From Rhizobium sp. 18055 (GTDB lineage Bacteria > Pseudomonadota > Alphaproteobacteria > Rhizobiales > Rhizobiaceae): a stretch of 64,000 nt of DNA. Each line of letters begins with the position of its first letter. Within the stretch, counting starts at the first letter, position 1. Location: NCBI RefSeq assembly GCF_902706285.1, contig NZ_CACSKD010000009.1:124001-188000 (forward strand). The letters run 5' to 3'. The notes beneath the pieces are model-generated. The model was not told the DNA's origin. It made no database searches and was given only the letters and a program-made list of their open reading frames with translations. Shown piece by piece: positions 29,563 to 38,462 of this stretch. The position numbers and the translations under genes are program-made.

Positions 29563-31979
29563 CACCCCAGATAGGTTTGCGCGAGGAGATCGGAGAGGTT
29601 TTCCAGCTCGCGCTCAAGGCTGCGATAGACGTCGTCGGTCATCGTTTCCGGCGTCATCACGGCAAGGCCGGAGCGCAGCCGCATGGCTTCGCGGTAGAAC
29701 GGCGACATCTGGCCGTTGCTGAGCGCATTCGGCAGCTGCTCGACCTCGCGCAGGATCTCGTTCAGCTGGAACAGCACCGAACGCGGGTTCAGCGGGTCGA
29801 GCGCCAGAAGGTCGGTGACCGTCAGGCGGGCGGTGTTGACGTTGTAGCGGCGGCGATGGGTCATGACGCTGTCGCCGATCTCGAGCAGCATGTCGAGCGC
29901 GCCGTCGGGGGCTTCCGGGCCGGACATGTGGCCGAGCAGGCGGGTCATGTGCAAAGCGCGCTCGATATGGCGGCCGAGCGACAGGAAGCGCCAGCCGGTG
30001 AAGCGGTACATGTTTTCGTGGACCAGACCGGCAAAGCCCGCGAGCTTGCGCAGCAGGATGGTCATCGCATGGCTGGCATCGTCACCGGCCGAAATCGTCG
30101 CGTGGAACCGGCGCGCGGTCTTGGCCAGATCGGTCAGGGCCAGCCAGCCATCCGGCGAAAAGCGGTCGCGGATGTTGCTGGCGGAATAGACGGCGCTGTC
30201 GATGTTGCGCATTAGCGTGTCGGGGACCGCGTCCTCGGTGTCGATATCGACATGGGCGAGATATTCGCTGACATCGGCGAGCAGCGGCTGGCTGGGGTCG
30301 GCTGCCTCGGCAAAGCGGGCGTGCCAGGCGCGCAGGATACGCAGCGCTCCTTCGGCGCGCTCGATATAGCGGCCGAGCCAGAACAGGTTGTCGGCGGCGC
30401 GGCTCGGCAGGCTGCCCGGCATGTTGCGGGTGAAACTGCTTTCGGTCGGCAGCAGCGTGTGGCGCTCGACCGGCTTGTCACTGACGATCCAGACGTCGGC
30501 TGCGGCACCGCCCGACTGCATGGCGATAGCCGCGACATCGTCGCCGGCGCCGATGCGGGCAAAGCCGCCGGGCATGATCTGCCAGCCATTGGCGGTGCGG
30601 GCGGCAAAGACGCGCAGGCTCATCGGCCGTGGCATCAGCTTGCCGTTCACCCAGGTCGGCGTGGTCGACAGCGTCACGGCTTCCTGGCCGACCAGCTTGG
30701 GGCCGTCGGTGGTGAGCCAGTCGCTGATCGAATCGCGGGCGGTGGCGCGCAGGGCCGAGCCGAGCACGGATTCGCCATTGTCGTCGAAGAACGGCGCCCG
30801 CGAATAGGCCGGGCCGATCACCATCTTTTCGATATTGGCGGCGACATGCTCGCGCTCGCTCTTCTGGCCGCACCACCAGGTGGCGATCGATGGCAGCTTC
30901 AGCTCTTCGTCGAACAGCTCGCGACAGATGGTCGGCATGAAGGCGAGCAGCGCGCGGGTCTGCAGGATGCCGCTGCCGAGTGCGTTGACGATGGTGACGC
31001 TTTCGGCACGCAGCGCTTCGACGAGGCCGGGGGTGCCGATGTGCGAGTTCTGGTCGAGTTCGAGCGGATCGGCATAGCCCGAATCGAGGCGGCGCCAGAG
31101 CACGGTGATCGGCTTCAGGCCGGAGACGGTGCGGACCATCACCTTGCCGTTGACGACGGTCAGGTCCTCGCCCTCCAGCAGCATGAAGCCGAGATAGCGG
31201 GCGATATAGGCGTGTTCGTAATAGGTTTCGTTGGCGGGGCCGGGCGTCATGACGGCGATGCGGTCGTCGCCGCTGTGCTTCATGCCCTGCAGCGCATCGC
31301 GAAAGGCGCCGAAGAAGGAGGCGAGGCGGTGCACCGGGGTTTCGGCGAAGACATCGGAAAAGGCGCGGGTGGTGGCGACGCGGTTTTCCAGCGCGAAGCC
31401 GGCGCCGGACGGTGCCTGGGTGCGATCGGCCAGCACCCACCAGTTGCCGTCAGGGCCGCGGCCGATCTCGAAGGCGCAGAAATGCAGGTAGTGGCCACCG
31501 GCCGGCGTGATGCCGACCAGCGGGCGCTGGAATTCCGGATTGGCGGCGATCAGCGCCGGCGGCAGTACGCCGTCCTCGATCAGCTTGTTGGGGCCGTAGA
31601 TATCGGCGACGATCGCTTCGAGCAGGTCGGCGCGCTGGACGAGGCCGGCAGACAGCGTTTCCCATTCGGTCTCGTCGATCAGCACCGGGATGTGCGACAG
31701 CGGCCAGGAGCGCTCGGCACTGCCGGTGCTGCCATAGGCGCGGTAGAAGACGCCAGCATCGCGCAGATATCGATCGGCGCGGGCGAAGCGCTCGGTCAGA
31801 TCCTTTTCCGGCATGCTGCTCAGATGGGCGATGAAGTTCTGCCAGACCGGGCGGATGGCGCCGTTGCTGTCGACCATCTCGTCGGCAACGCCGGGCGGCG
31901 GTTTATAGCCAAGCGCCGCATCGTTGCCGATACGGGGCTTGCTGGTCTGCCGGAGCGCTCTTGCCGATTTCTTGCCCAT
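29562..31979 (-). CDS. Circularly permuted ATP-grasp ligase fused to alpha-E domain
   Basis: 805-aa fusion. Residues ~50-490 are the circularly permuted type 2 ATP-grasp domain (formerly DUF404/DUF407), recognised by YGSTGSAERSWPLSHIPVLIDETEW, AIVADIYGP, VLADRTQAPSGAGFALENR and MTPGPANETYYEHAYIARYLG. From ~500 comes the alpha-E domain (DUF403) starting PSRAADNLFWLGRYIERAEGALR. In many bacteria these are separate neighbouring genes; here they are one chain. ATP-grasp enzymes form amide or peptide bonds through acyl-phosphates; this family is predicted to ligate peptides. It sits between two transglutaminase genes, 33 nt after the larger one. Confidence 0.93.
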   Translation of the reverse strand: MGKKSARALRQTSKPRIGNDAALGYKPPPGVADEMVDSNGAIRPVWQNFIAHLSSMPEKDLTERFARADRYLRDAGVFYRAYGSTGSAERSWPLSHIPVLIDETEWETLSAGLVQRADLLEAIVADIYGPNKLIEDGVLPPALIAANPEFQRPLVGITPAGGHYLHFCAFEIGRGPDGNWWVLADRTQAPSGAGFALENRVATTRAFSDVFAETPVHRLASFFGAFRDALQGMKHSGDDRIAVMTPGPANETYYEHAYIARYLGFMLLEGEDLTVVNGKVMVRTVSGLKPITVLWRRLDSGYADPLELDQNSHIGTPGLVEALRAESVTIVNALGSGILQTRALLAFMPTICRELFDEELKLPSIATWWCGQKSEREHVAANIEKMVIGPAYSRAPFFDDNGESVLGSALRATARDSISDWLTTDGPKLVGQEAVTLSTTPTWVNGKLMPRPMSLRVFAARTANGWQIMPGGFARIGAGDDVAAIAMQSGGAAADVWIVSDKPVERHTLLPTESSFTRNMPGSLPSRAADNLFWLGRYIERAEGALRILRAWHARFAEAADPSQPLLADVSEYLAHVDIDTEDAVPDTLMRNIDSAVYSASNIRDRFSPDGWLALTDLAKTARRFHATISAGDDASHAMTILLRKLAGFAGLVHENMYRFTGWRFLSLGRHIERALHMTRLLGHMSGPEAPDGALDMLLEIGDSVMTHRRRYNVNTARLTVTDLLALDPLNPRSVLFQLNEILREVEQLPNALSNGQMSPFYREAMRLRSGLAVMTPETMTDDVYRSLERELENLSDLLAQTYLG

Positions 31980-32012
31980 ACAATCCTAAGTCTACAGCCG
32001 TTCAAAGGTCTT

Positions 32013-35000
32013 TCAAAATCCGGGCGGGCGTCTGAGATCCAGCGTCAGCGGGAACTCAGGCGATCCGGTTTCCGGCTGCGGGATATAGCCGCCTGCCGTG
32101 TGGCCCCATGGTTCGAATCGCGACAGCCGCCGCGCCTCCGCTTCGTTACCATTGACCGGAAAGGTCTCATAGTTACGGCCGGCCGGATGGGCAACATGAT
32201 AGATGCAGCCGCCGATCGAACGTTTCGACCATGTATCATAAATGTCGAAGGTCAGCGGCGTGTTGACCGGCAGAAGCGGGTGCAATCCCGACGCCGGCTG
32301 CCAGGCCTTGTAGCGGACGCCGGCAACCGAGACGCCCGAGGTACCTGTCGGGGTCAGCGGCACGGTGCGGCCGTTGCAGGTGACGGTGTAGCGCGCGGCG
32401 TTGCTGGTTTCGAGGCGGACCTGCAAGCGCTCGACGGAGCTGTCGACATAGCGCACGGTGCCGCCGATCGCACCCTCTTCGCCCATGACGTTCCACGGCT
32501 CCAGCGCCTGGCGCAGTTCCAGCTTCGAGCCCTCGTATTCGACCTCGCCGCAGAAGGGGAAGCGGAACTCGAGCTGTGCCTTGAACCATTCGGCGCTGAC
32601 GTCGAAGCCGTTCTGCTTGAGGTCGCCGAGCACGTCGAGAAAATCCTGCCAGACGAAGTGCGGCAGCATGAAGCGATCGTGCAGCGTCGTGCCCCAGCGG
32701 ACGAACTTGCCATCGGCAGGGTTCAGCCAGAAACGGGCGATCAGCGCGCGGACCATCAGCTGCTGGGCCAGCGACATGCGGGCATTCGGCGGCATTTCGA
32801 AGCCGCGGAACTCGACGAGGCCGAGGCGGCCGGTCGGGCCATCCGGCGAAAACAGCTTGTCGATGCAGATCTCGGCACGGTGGGTGTTGCCGGTGACGTC
32901 GATCAGCGTGTTGCGGAACAGCCGGTCGGTGATCCACGGCAGTGGCGTCACGCCCTGGCCGGGTGGCGGGATCTGGGCCAGCGCCGTTTCCAGCTCATAG
33001 AGGCTGTCGTGGCGGGCTTCATCGATGCGCGGCGCCTGGCTGGTCGGGCCGATGAACATGCCGGAGAACATGTAGGAGAGCGCGGGGTGGCGCTGCCAGT
33101 GCAGCACCAGGCTCTTCAACAGATCAGGACGGCGCAGGAACGGGCTGTCGCCGGGATTGGCGCCGCCGACGACCACATGGTTGCCACCACCGGTGCCGGT
33201 GTGGCGACCGTCGATCATGAACTTGTCGGCGCCAAGGCGGGTCTGGCGGGCTTCCTCGTAGACCGTGGTGGTGATGTCGACGCAATCCTGCCAGTTGGAG
33301 GCGGGATGGATGTTGACCTCGATGACGCCGGGATCGGGCGCGACGCGGATGACGTTGATACGCTCGTCCTGCGGCGGCGAGTAGCCTTCGATGTGGACGG
33401 GCAGGCCGAGTTCGGCTGCGGCGTTTTCAGCCGCGGCGATCAGCTCGAGATAATCCTCGATGCGCTCGACGGGGGGCATGAAGATGCAGAGCCGGCCATC
33501 GCGCGGCTCGACCGAGATCGCGGTACGCACGGCGCCGCCGATCTCGCCGACGGTCTGCTCGACGCGGGTCTGGCCGCTGTCGTCGCTCTGACGCGAGGCT
33601 TCGGGCATGGCGCGGCCAGCCGGCACGGGGCGAGCCGGGGTCGATGCGCGAACAGGTGTCGGGGCGCGGCCGGCGGGGACGAAGACTTCGGCCAGCGGAT
33701 TGCGCGGGATCGAGGGATCGGCGGTGTGGATATAGGGATAGCGGGCCGGCGGCACGTAGGGCAGGGTGCCGAGCGGCAGGCGGTAGCCGACGGGGCTGTC
33801 GCCGGGAACGAGGAATATCTTGCCGCGGCGGGTCTTCCATTTTTCGCTGACCCAGCGGTGGCCGGAGGCCTTGGCGTTCCAGGCCTGTACCGGCAGGATG
33901 TAGCCGGTGGGCGTCGTCAGGCCGCGCTCGAAGACGCGGGCGATGCGGCTGCGCTCTTCCGGGTCCTTCAGCTTGGAATTGGACGGATCGACATTCTCCG
34001 GCAGGCTGCCTTCCTTGATGATCCATTCGGCCGGATCCTCGTAAGCCGGCAGGATCATCTCCGGCTCGATCGCCAGCTCCCTGGCGATGGCGCCGATCAG
34101 GTTGGCGGCGTCTTCGGCCGCAACACCGGTGTCCTTGCCTTCGCCGGCGATCAGCTCCGGGTTCTGCCAGATCGGCTTGCCGTCCTTGCGCCAGTAGAGC
34201 GAGAAGGTCCAGCGCGGCAGGCTTTCGCCGGGATACCACTTGCCCTGGCCATAATGCAGGAAGCCGCCGGGGGCGAAGCGTTCGCGCAGCTTGCGGATCA
34301 GCTCGTCGGCTTTCTCGCGCTTGGTCGGGCCGACGGCGGCGGTGTTCCATTCCTCGGATTCGAAGTCGTCTATCGAGACGAAGGTCGGCTCGCCGCCCAT
34401 GGTCAGGCGCACGTCCTCTGCTGCGAGGATGCTGTCGACCTTGGCGCCGAGTGCGTTCAACTCATCCCAGCTGTCGTCGGAAAACGGCTTGGTGATGCGC
34501 GGATGCTCGGCCACGCGCGACACACTCATGGCGAAGTCGAATTCGGTGTTGGCCTGGCCGAACAGGGCGCCGGAGATCGGCGCGGCGTTGCGGAAATGCG
34601 GCGTGGCGGCTAGCGGGATGTGGCTTTCGCCGGTCAACAGGCCGGAGGTCGGATCGAGGCCGACCCAGCCGGCGCCGGGAAGATAGACCTCGCACCAGGC
34701 GTGCAGGTCGGTGAAATCGACCTCGGTGCCGGAGGGGCCGTCAAGCGCCTTCAGGTCGGGCGTCAGCTGGATCAGGTAGCCGGAGACGAAGCGGGCGGCG
34801 AGGCCGAGATTGCGCAGGATCTCGACCAGCAGCCAGCTGCTGTCGCGACAGGAGCCGAGTGCCAGCCTCAGCGTTTCCTCGGGCGTCTGGACGCCCGGTT
34901 CCATGCGGATGACATACTCGATGTCTTCCTTCAGCCGGGCATTGAGGCCGACGATGAAATCGATGGTGCGCATCGGCGTGCGGTCGATGCCGGCGACATA

Positions 35001-35387
35001 CTCTGCCAGTGCCGGTTCCATCGGCTGCGGCTGCATGTAGATCTTCAGGTCGTCGCGGATGTCTTCGGGATAGACGAAGGGCCAGCTCTCGGCGGTTTCC
35101 TCGATGAAGAAATCGAACGGATTGTAGACCGTCATGTCGGCGACGAGATCGACCTCGATCTTGAATTCGGTGACCGGGTCGGGGAAGACGTAGCGGGCGA
35201 GATAGTTGCCGTAGGGGTCCTGCTGCAGGTTGACGAAGTGGTTCGCCGGCGTGACCTTCAGCGAATGGCTGATGACATGCGTCTTCGAGTGCGATGCCGG
35301 TTTCAGCCGGATGATCTGCGGGCCGAGGCGAACCGGCTTGTCATATTTATAGTGCGTCAGATGATAGATGCTGGCTTTGATCGACAT
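32013..35387 (-). CDS. Transglutaminase-DUF2126 giant protein
   Basis: 1124-aa protein. The first ~290 residues are a transglutaminase-like domain with Cys in [14 protein letters not shown], His in [15 protein letters not shown] and Asp in GLDPTSG. The remaining ~800 residues match DUF2126, beginning around [20 protein letters not shown] and containing [27 protein letters not shown] and [18 protein letters not shown] Pro/Arg/Ala-rich linker lies near residue 600. The ATG at 35387 ([16 protein letters not shown]), with AAGGCAAG upstream, matches family starts; the frame extends 24 nt further. First gene of the three-gene unit on the minus strand. Confidence 0.92.
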   Translation of the reverse strand: MSIKASIYHLTHYKYDKPVRLGPQIIRLKPASHSKTHVISHSLKVTPANHFVNLQQDPYGNYLARYVFPDPVTEFKIEVDLVADMTVYNPFDFFIEETAESWPFVYPEDIRDDLKIYMQPQPMEPALAEYVAGIDRTPMRTIDFIVGLNARLKEDIEYVIRMEPGVQTPEETLRLALGSCRDSSWLLVEILRNLGLAARFVSGYLIQLTPDLKALDGPSGTEVDFTDLHAWCEVYLPGAGWVGLDPTSGLLTGESHIPLAATPHFRNAAPISGALFGQANTEFDFAMSVSRVAEHPRITKPFSDDSWDELNALGAKVDSILAAEDVRLTMGGEPTFVSIDDFESEEWNTAAVGPTKREKADELIRKLRERFAPGGFLHYGQGKWYPGESLPRWTFSLYWRKDGKPIWQNPELIAGEGKDTGVAAEDAANLIGAIARELAIEPEMILPAYEDPAEWIIKEGSLPENVDPSNSKLKDPEERSRIARVFERGLTTPTGYILPVQAWNAKASGHRWVSEKWKTRRGKIFLVPGDSPVGYRLPLGTLPYVPPARYPYIHTADPSIPRNPLAEVFVPAGRAPTPVRASTPARPVPAGRAMPEASRQSDDSGQTRVEQTVGEIGGAVRTAISVEPRDGRLCIFMPPVERIEDYLELIAAAENAAAELGLPVHIEGYSPPQDERINVIRVAPDPGVIEVNIHPASNWQDCVDITTTVYEEARQTRLGADKFMIDGRHTGTGGGNHVVVGGANPGDSPFLRRPDLLKSLVLHWQRHPALSYMFSGMFIGPTSQAPRIDEARHDSLYELETALAQIPPPGQGVTPLPWITDRLFRNTLIDVTGNTHRAEICIDKLFSPDGPTGRLGLVEFRGFEMPPNARMSLAQQLMVRALIARFWLNPADGKFVRWGTTLHDRFMLPHFVWQDFLDVLGDLKQNGFDVSAEWFKAQLEFRFPFCGEVEYEGSKLELRQALEPWNVMGEEGAIGGTVRYVDSSVERLQVRLETSNAARYTVTCNGRTVPLTPTGTSGVSVAGVRYKAWQPASGLHPLLPVNTPLTFDIYDTWSKRSIGGCIYHVAHPAGRNYETFPVNGNEAEARRLSRFEPWGHTAGGYIPQPETGSPEFPLTLDLRRPPGF

Positions 35388-35504
35388 ATCTTGCCTTATC
35401 TGGCGCCACATCTTCGTGCGGCATTTCTTGTTCCCGAAAAAGCAGTGTGTGCAATGCAGCGATAGAAAGCAAGGCGGAAAGGGCGTGGGTGGAGGTGGTG
35501 CCGG

Positions 35505-35635
35505 GTGGCCCCCTCATCCGGCTGCCGCCACCTTCTCCCCAAGGGGAGAAGAGACCCGTGTCGGGCCGTTCACGCCGACCTTTCCTTCTCCCCCACGGGG
35601 AGAAGGTGGCCCGAAGGGTCGGATGAGGGGGCCAC
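35505..35635. repeat. RIME-like rhizobial palindromic intergenic element
   Basis: A 131-bp element bounded by a perfect 16-bp inverted repeat (GTGGCCCCCTCATCCG and its complement) and containing two further palindromes, CTTCTCCCC/GGGGAGAAG and CTTCTCCCCC-ACGGGGAGAAG. This matches the known rhizobial intergenic mosaic elements (RIME1). It lies between two operons and can fold into strong hairpins in RNA from either strand; downstream of the sensor kinase operon region it might protect 3' ends, but its role is unknown. Confidence 0.85.
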
Positions 35636-35657
35636 ACGGCACACTCTCATCCAAAAA

Positions 35658-37037
35658 TCACCGCCGCTCGAACGTCACCGAAGCCTTCAGCCCCTTGCCG
35701 TCTCTGCCGGGTTCCAGATCCAGGCGGGCGTTGAACAAGCCGCAGATTTCCTCGACGATCGGCAGGCCAAGACCGGCGCCGGGGCTTGCCGTGTCGTTGC
35801 CACGCGAAAACCGCTGACGCACGGCGTCGAGCTTTTCCGGCGGAATGCCGGGCCCGTTGTCCTCGACTTCGAGGCGGACGGCATCTGCGGTGCTGGTGAT
35901 GCGGACGGTGACTTCGGCGCCCTTGCCGGCATAGGCGATGGCGTTGCCGATCAGGTTGCGCAGCAGCTCGCCGATCAGCAGCGGTTCGGCGTGGATGGTC
36001 TCCGGCCCGTCGCCCTCGAAGCCGAGATCGATGCCAGCGGCGGCGGCGATCGGGATCAGGTCGCCGGTGATCTCCTGGGCGATGGCGGTGAGGTCGATCG
36101 AGGCGGCAGTCAGCGCTTCCTTGGCGGTGGCGGCGTCGATCTTTGCCATCAGCAGCAGTTGCGCCAGGATGCGCTCGGCATGGGCGACGGCCTGGTCGCC
36201 CTTCAGGGCCGCCCCTTGAGCCTCTGCCAGCGAGGTGGCGCGGGCCGAGAGCGCCAGCTGGGTGCGGATGATGGCCAGCGGGGTGCGCAGCTGGTGGCTG
36301 GCATTGCCGGTGAAGTTGCGCAGTGCATCGAGCGCCGATTGCAGGCGGACCATGAAGCCGTTGACGGTGTCGACCAGCGGCTGCACCTCGCTCGGTACCG
36401 ATTGCTCGATCGGGTGCAGGTCGTCGGGGCTGCGTTCGCCGATCGCGTCGCGGAGCTTATAGAGCGGACGCAGCGCCACGGTGACCGAAATCCAGACGAT
36501 GATGGCGGCGCCTGCGATCATGAACAGCAGCCGCAGCGCCGAGCGCAGCAGGATGGCGCGGGCGAGCTGGCGCCGGGCGATGGTGGTTTCGGCGACGGTG
36601 ACGGTGAAGGGGACGGAGCGGATGCCTGTCGAGGCCGAGCGGCGCAGCGTCGCGACGCGGATCGGCTCGTTGCGGAAGCTGTCATCGGCGAAGACGGCGC
36701 CGTCGCCCTGGGTCTCCTTCAGCACCGGCAGCGCCTGATAGCCGGTGATGAAATCGCCGGGCGGGCCATCGACGCGGTAGAAGACGCGGTCCTGCGCTGC
36801 CGAGGTCAGCATCTCCAGTGCCACATAGGGAATATCGACCTGCAGCGAGCCATCCTCGGCAACGACGACGCGCTCGGCAATCGCCAGCGCCGAGCCTGCC
36901 AGCACGCGGTCGGAGACGATGTTGGAGGTCTGCACCGCCTCGCGATAGGTATCGGCCAGCGCCACGACGCCGAGCCCGGCGGTCGAGATCAGCAGCCAGA
37001 ACAGCAGGCGGCGGCGCAGCGAATAGGCTGATGTCAT
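35658..37037 (-). CDS. TctE-like two-component sensor histidine kinase
   Basis: 459-aa membrane kinase with two membrane segments (RRLLFWLLISTAGLGVVALA, ~8-28, and LLFMIAGAAIIVWISVTVAL, ~168-188) enclosing a ~140-residue periplasmic domain of the 2CSK_N kind. A HAMP-like linker precedes the HisKA His in NASHQLRTPLAIIR, the N box LLRNLIGNAIAYA, G1 VEDNGPGIP and G2 GAGLGLPIVEEI. The start overlaps the regulator stop (ATGA). TctE-type kinases sense organic acids and control tripartite carboxylate transporters; a tctCBA set lies 6.4 kb away, though not adjacent. Confidence 0.9.
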   Translation of the reverse strand: MTSAYSLRRRLLFWLLISTAGLGVVALADTYREAVQTSNIVSDRVLAGSALAIAERVVVAEDGSLQVDIPYVALEMLTSAAQDRVFYRVDGPPGDFITGYQALPVLKETQGDGAVFADDSFRNEPIRVATLRRSASTGIRSVPFTVTVAETTIARRQLARAILLRSALRLLFMIAGAAIIVWISVTVALRPLYKLRDAIGERSPDDLHPIEQSVPSEVQPLVDTVNGFMVRLQSALDALRNFTGNASHQLRTPLAIIRTQLALSARATSLAEAQGAALKGDQAVAHAERILAQLLLMAKIDAATAKEALTAASIDLTAIAQEITGDLIPIAAAAGIDLGFEGDGPETIHAEPLLIGELLRNLIGNAIAYAGKGAEVTVRITSTADAVRLEVEDNGPGIPPEKLDAVRQRFSRGNDTASPGAGLGLPIVEEICGLFNARLDLEPGRDGKGLKASVTFERR

Positions 37038-37726
37038 GACGCCTCGGGCGATATGGGCTCGGGCAGCTTGTCGAGATAGTAGCCGATGCCGCGGGCGGTC
37101 TTCACCGTCAGGCCGTGCGTCGCGAGGCGCTTTCTCAGGCGGCTGACATATTGCTCGATGGCGTTGGCGGAGATGTCGTCGTCGAAGGCGGTGAGCGACT
37201 GGATGATCGCTTCCTTGGAGACCACCTTGCCGGCGCGCATGAAGAGGATTTCGAGCAACCCGAGTTCGCGGGCCGGGATATCGAGCGGCGTGGTGCCGGA
37301 GAAGAAGGCGCGCGAGTTGAGATCGAGCGTGAGGCCGCCGAAGCTCACCGTTGCCGAATGCAGGCCGGCCTGGCGGCGCAGCAGGACGCGCACACGGGCC
37401 TCGAATTCGGAGATGTCGAAAGGTTTGATCAGATAGTCGTCGGCGCCGAGATCCAGCCCCTTGACCCGCTCTTCCGGGGTGCCGCGGGCCGTCAGGATCA
37501 GCACGGCCGCCTGGTTCTGCCGCGCCCGCATGGCGCGCAGCACGTCGAGGCCGTCCATTTCCGGCAGGTTGAGATCGAGCACCACCAGATCGAAGGCTTC
37601 GGCGGCGGTCACCGCATTGGCGGATGCACCGTCATGGACGACATCGACGGCATGTCCGGTGCCGCGCAGGATCGCCGACAGCCCATCGGCCAGCGCGATA
37701 TTGTCCTCCACCAGTAGAATACGCAC
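37034..37726 (-). CDS. TctD-like OmpR-family response regulator
   Basis: 230-aa regulator. The receiver domain is complete (VRILLVEDN, phosphoacceptor Asp in VVLDLNLPEMDG, Thr in LILTARG, Lys in LIKPFD) and is followed by an OmpR-type winged helix (LTLDLNSRAFFSGTTPLDIPARELGLLEIL ... VSRLRKRLATHGLTVKTARGIGYYL). The start is GTG 37726, giving the standard N-terminus, with AAGGGAAC upstream; the longer frame adds a non-conserved Arg-rich stretch. It is the first gene of the regulator-kinase pair. Confidence 0.92.
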   Translation of the reverse strand: MRILLVEDNIALADGLSAILRGTGHAVDVVHDGASANAVTAAEAFDLVVLDLNLPEMDGLDVLRAMRARQNQAAVLILTARGTPEERVKGLDLGADDYLIKPFDISEFEARVRVLLRRQAGLHSATVSFGGLTLDLNSRAFFSGTTPLDIPARELGLLEILFMRAGKVVSKEAIIQSLTAFDDDISANAIEQYVSRLRKRLATHGLTVKTARGIGYYLDKLPEPISPEAS

Positions 37727-37914
37727 GGATGTTCCCTTGATTTTTGCGAGGAGACTACAAGCAGAATTGCGCGATGTCACAGTGATTTCTCGCCGCCGGC
37801 GCCGTTGCGCCCGATGATCGGTCGTGTCGAGATCGCCTCCGGCGAACCGCAACATCGATTTCTGACCGCCATTCGGGCATAGTGAGCTTCGGCATTCACT
37901 CGGAGGAGAGCGGA

Positions 37915-38424
37915 ATGGCTATTACCGTGGAGTTGGTGGAGGGGGCGGAGGCGATCTCTGCGGTTCAGGATTTCTGTCGCGCTTTTCGCAGCTGGCTTTA
38001 CGAACGCTACCCGGATGACCTCGCAACGGTCGATGTCTACTACAATCCCAAGACATTCGAGGCGCTGCTTGCCAGGCTGCCGGAGCTTCATCGTCGTCCG
38101 CAAGGCGCGATCTTTCTGGCACGGCTCGACGGCGTGCCTGTCGGCTGCGTCATGCAGCAGCAGAATGCGCCCGGCATCGTCGAGATGAAGCGGCTTTTCG
38201 TATCGGATGCAGCCCGCGGTCACGGCGTCGGCGCAGCACTCTGCGCGGCATCGATGGCGCAGGCGAAGGCAGATGGATACCAAACCATGCGGCTCGATAC
38301 GGGCAAGCACCAGACCGAGGCGATTGCGCTCTATCGGCGTATCGGCTTCGTGCAGCGCGGCCCCTATTATGAGACGACGCCAGAGCTTGTCGAATTGCTG
38401 CGGTTCTTCGAACGGCCACTTTAA
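37915..38424 (+). CDS. GNAT-family N-acetyltransferase
   Basis: 169-aa acetyl-CoA-dependent transferase. Motif A of the GNAT fold is intact: EMKRLFVSDAARGHGVGAALCAASMAQAKADG, with the pyrophosphate-binding R-G-x-G-x-G/A loop; motif B is ALYRRIGFVQRGPYYE. ATG 37915 is preceded by GGAGGAGAGC, deciding it over an upstream in-frame start at 37882. Acceptor unknown. It is divergent from the regulator gene and convergent with the cyclase gene. Confidence 0.9.
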   Translation: MAITVELVEGAEAISAVQDFCRAFRSWLYERYPDDLATVDVYYNPKTFEALLARLPELHRRPQGAIFLARLDGVPVGCVMQQQNAPGIVEMKRLFVSDAARGHGVGAALCAASMAQAKADGYQTMRLDTGKHQTEAIALYRRIGFVQRGPYYETTPELVELLRFFERPL

Positions 38425-38450
38425 CATCAGGTCCGAAACATCAGGTCCGA
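38423..38450. repeat. Perfect 14-bp tandem duplication
   Basis: AACATCAGGTCCGA occurs twice head to tail, the first copy overlapping the TAA of the GNAT gene. It lies in the 38-nt gap between two convergent genes and looks like a replication-slippage duplication. Confidence 0.8.
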
Positions 38451-38462
38451 TCGGGTGTTCGA

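Noticed and set aside
30252-34613. 1453-codon plus-strand frame
   Set aside because: Antisense of the ATP-grasp and DUF2126 genes; the length only reflects the lack of stop codons in GC-rich antisense. No family motif and a composition of Gly/Asp/Arg/Val.
35505-35635. CRISPR-like or transposon end
   Set aside because: Only one palindromic unit, no spacers and no transposase; fits the RIME intergenic element instead.
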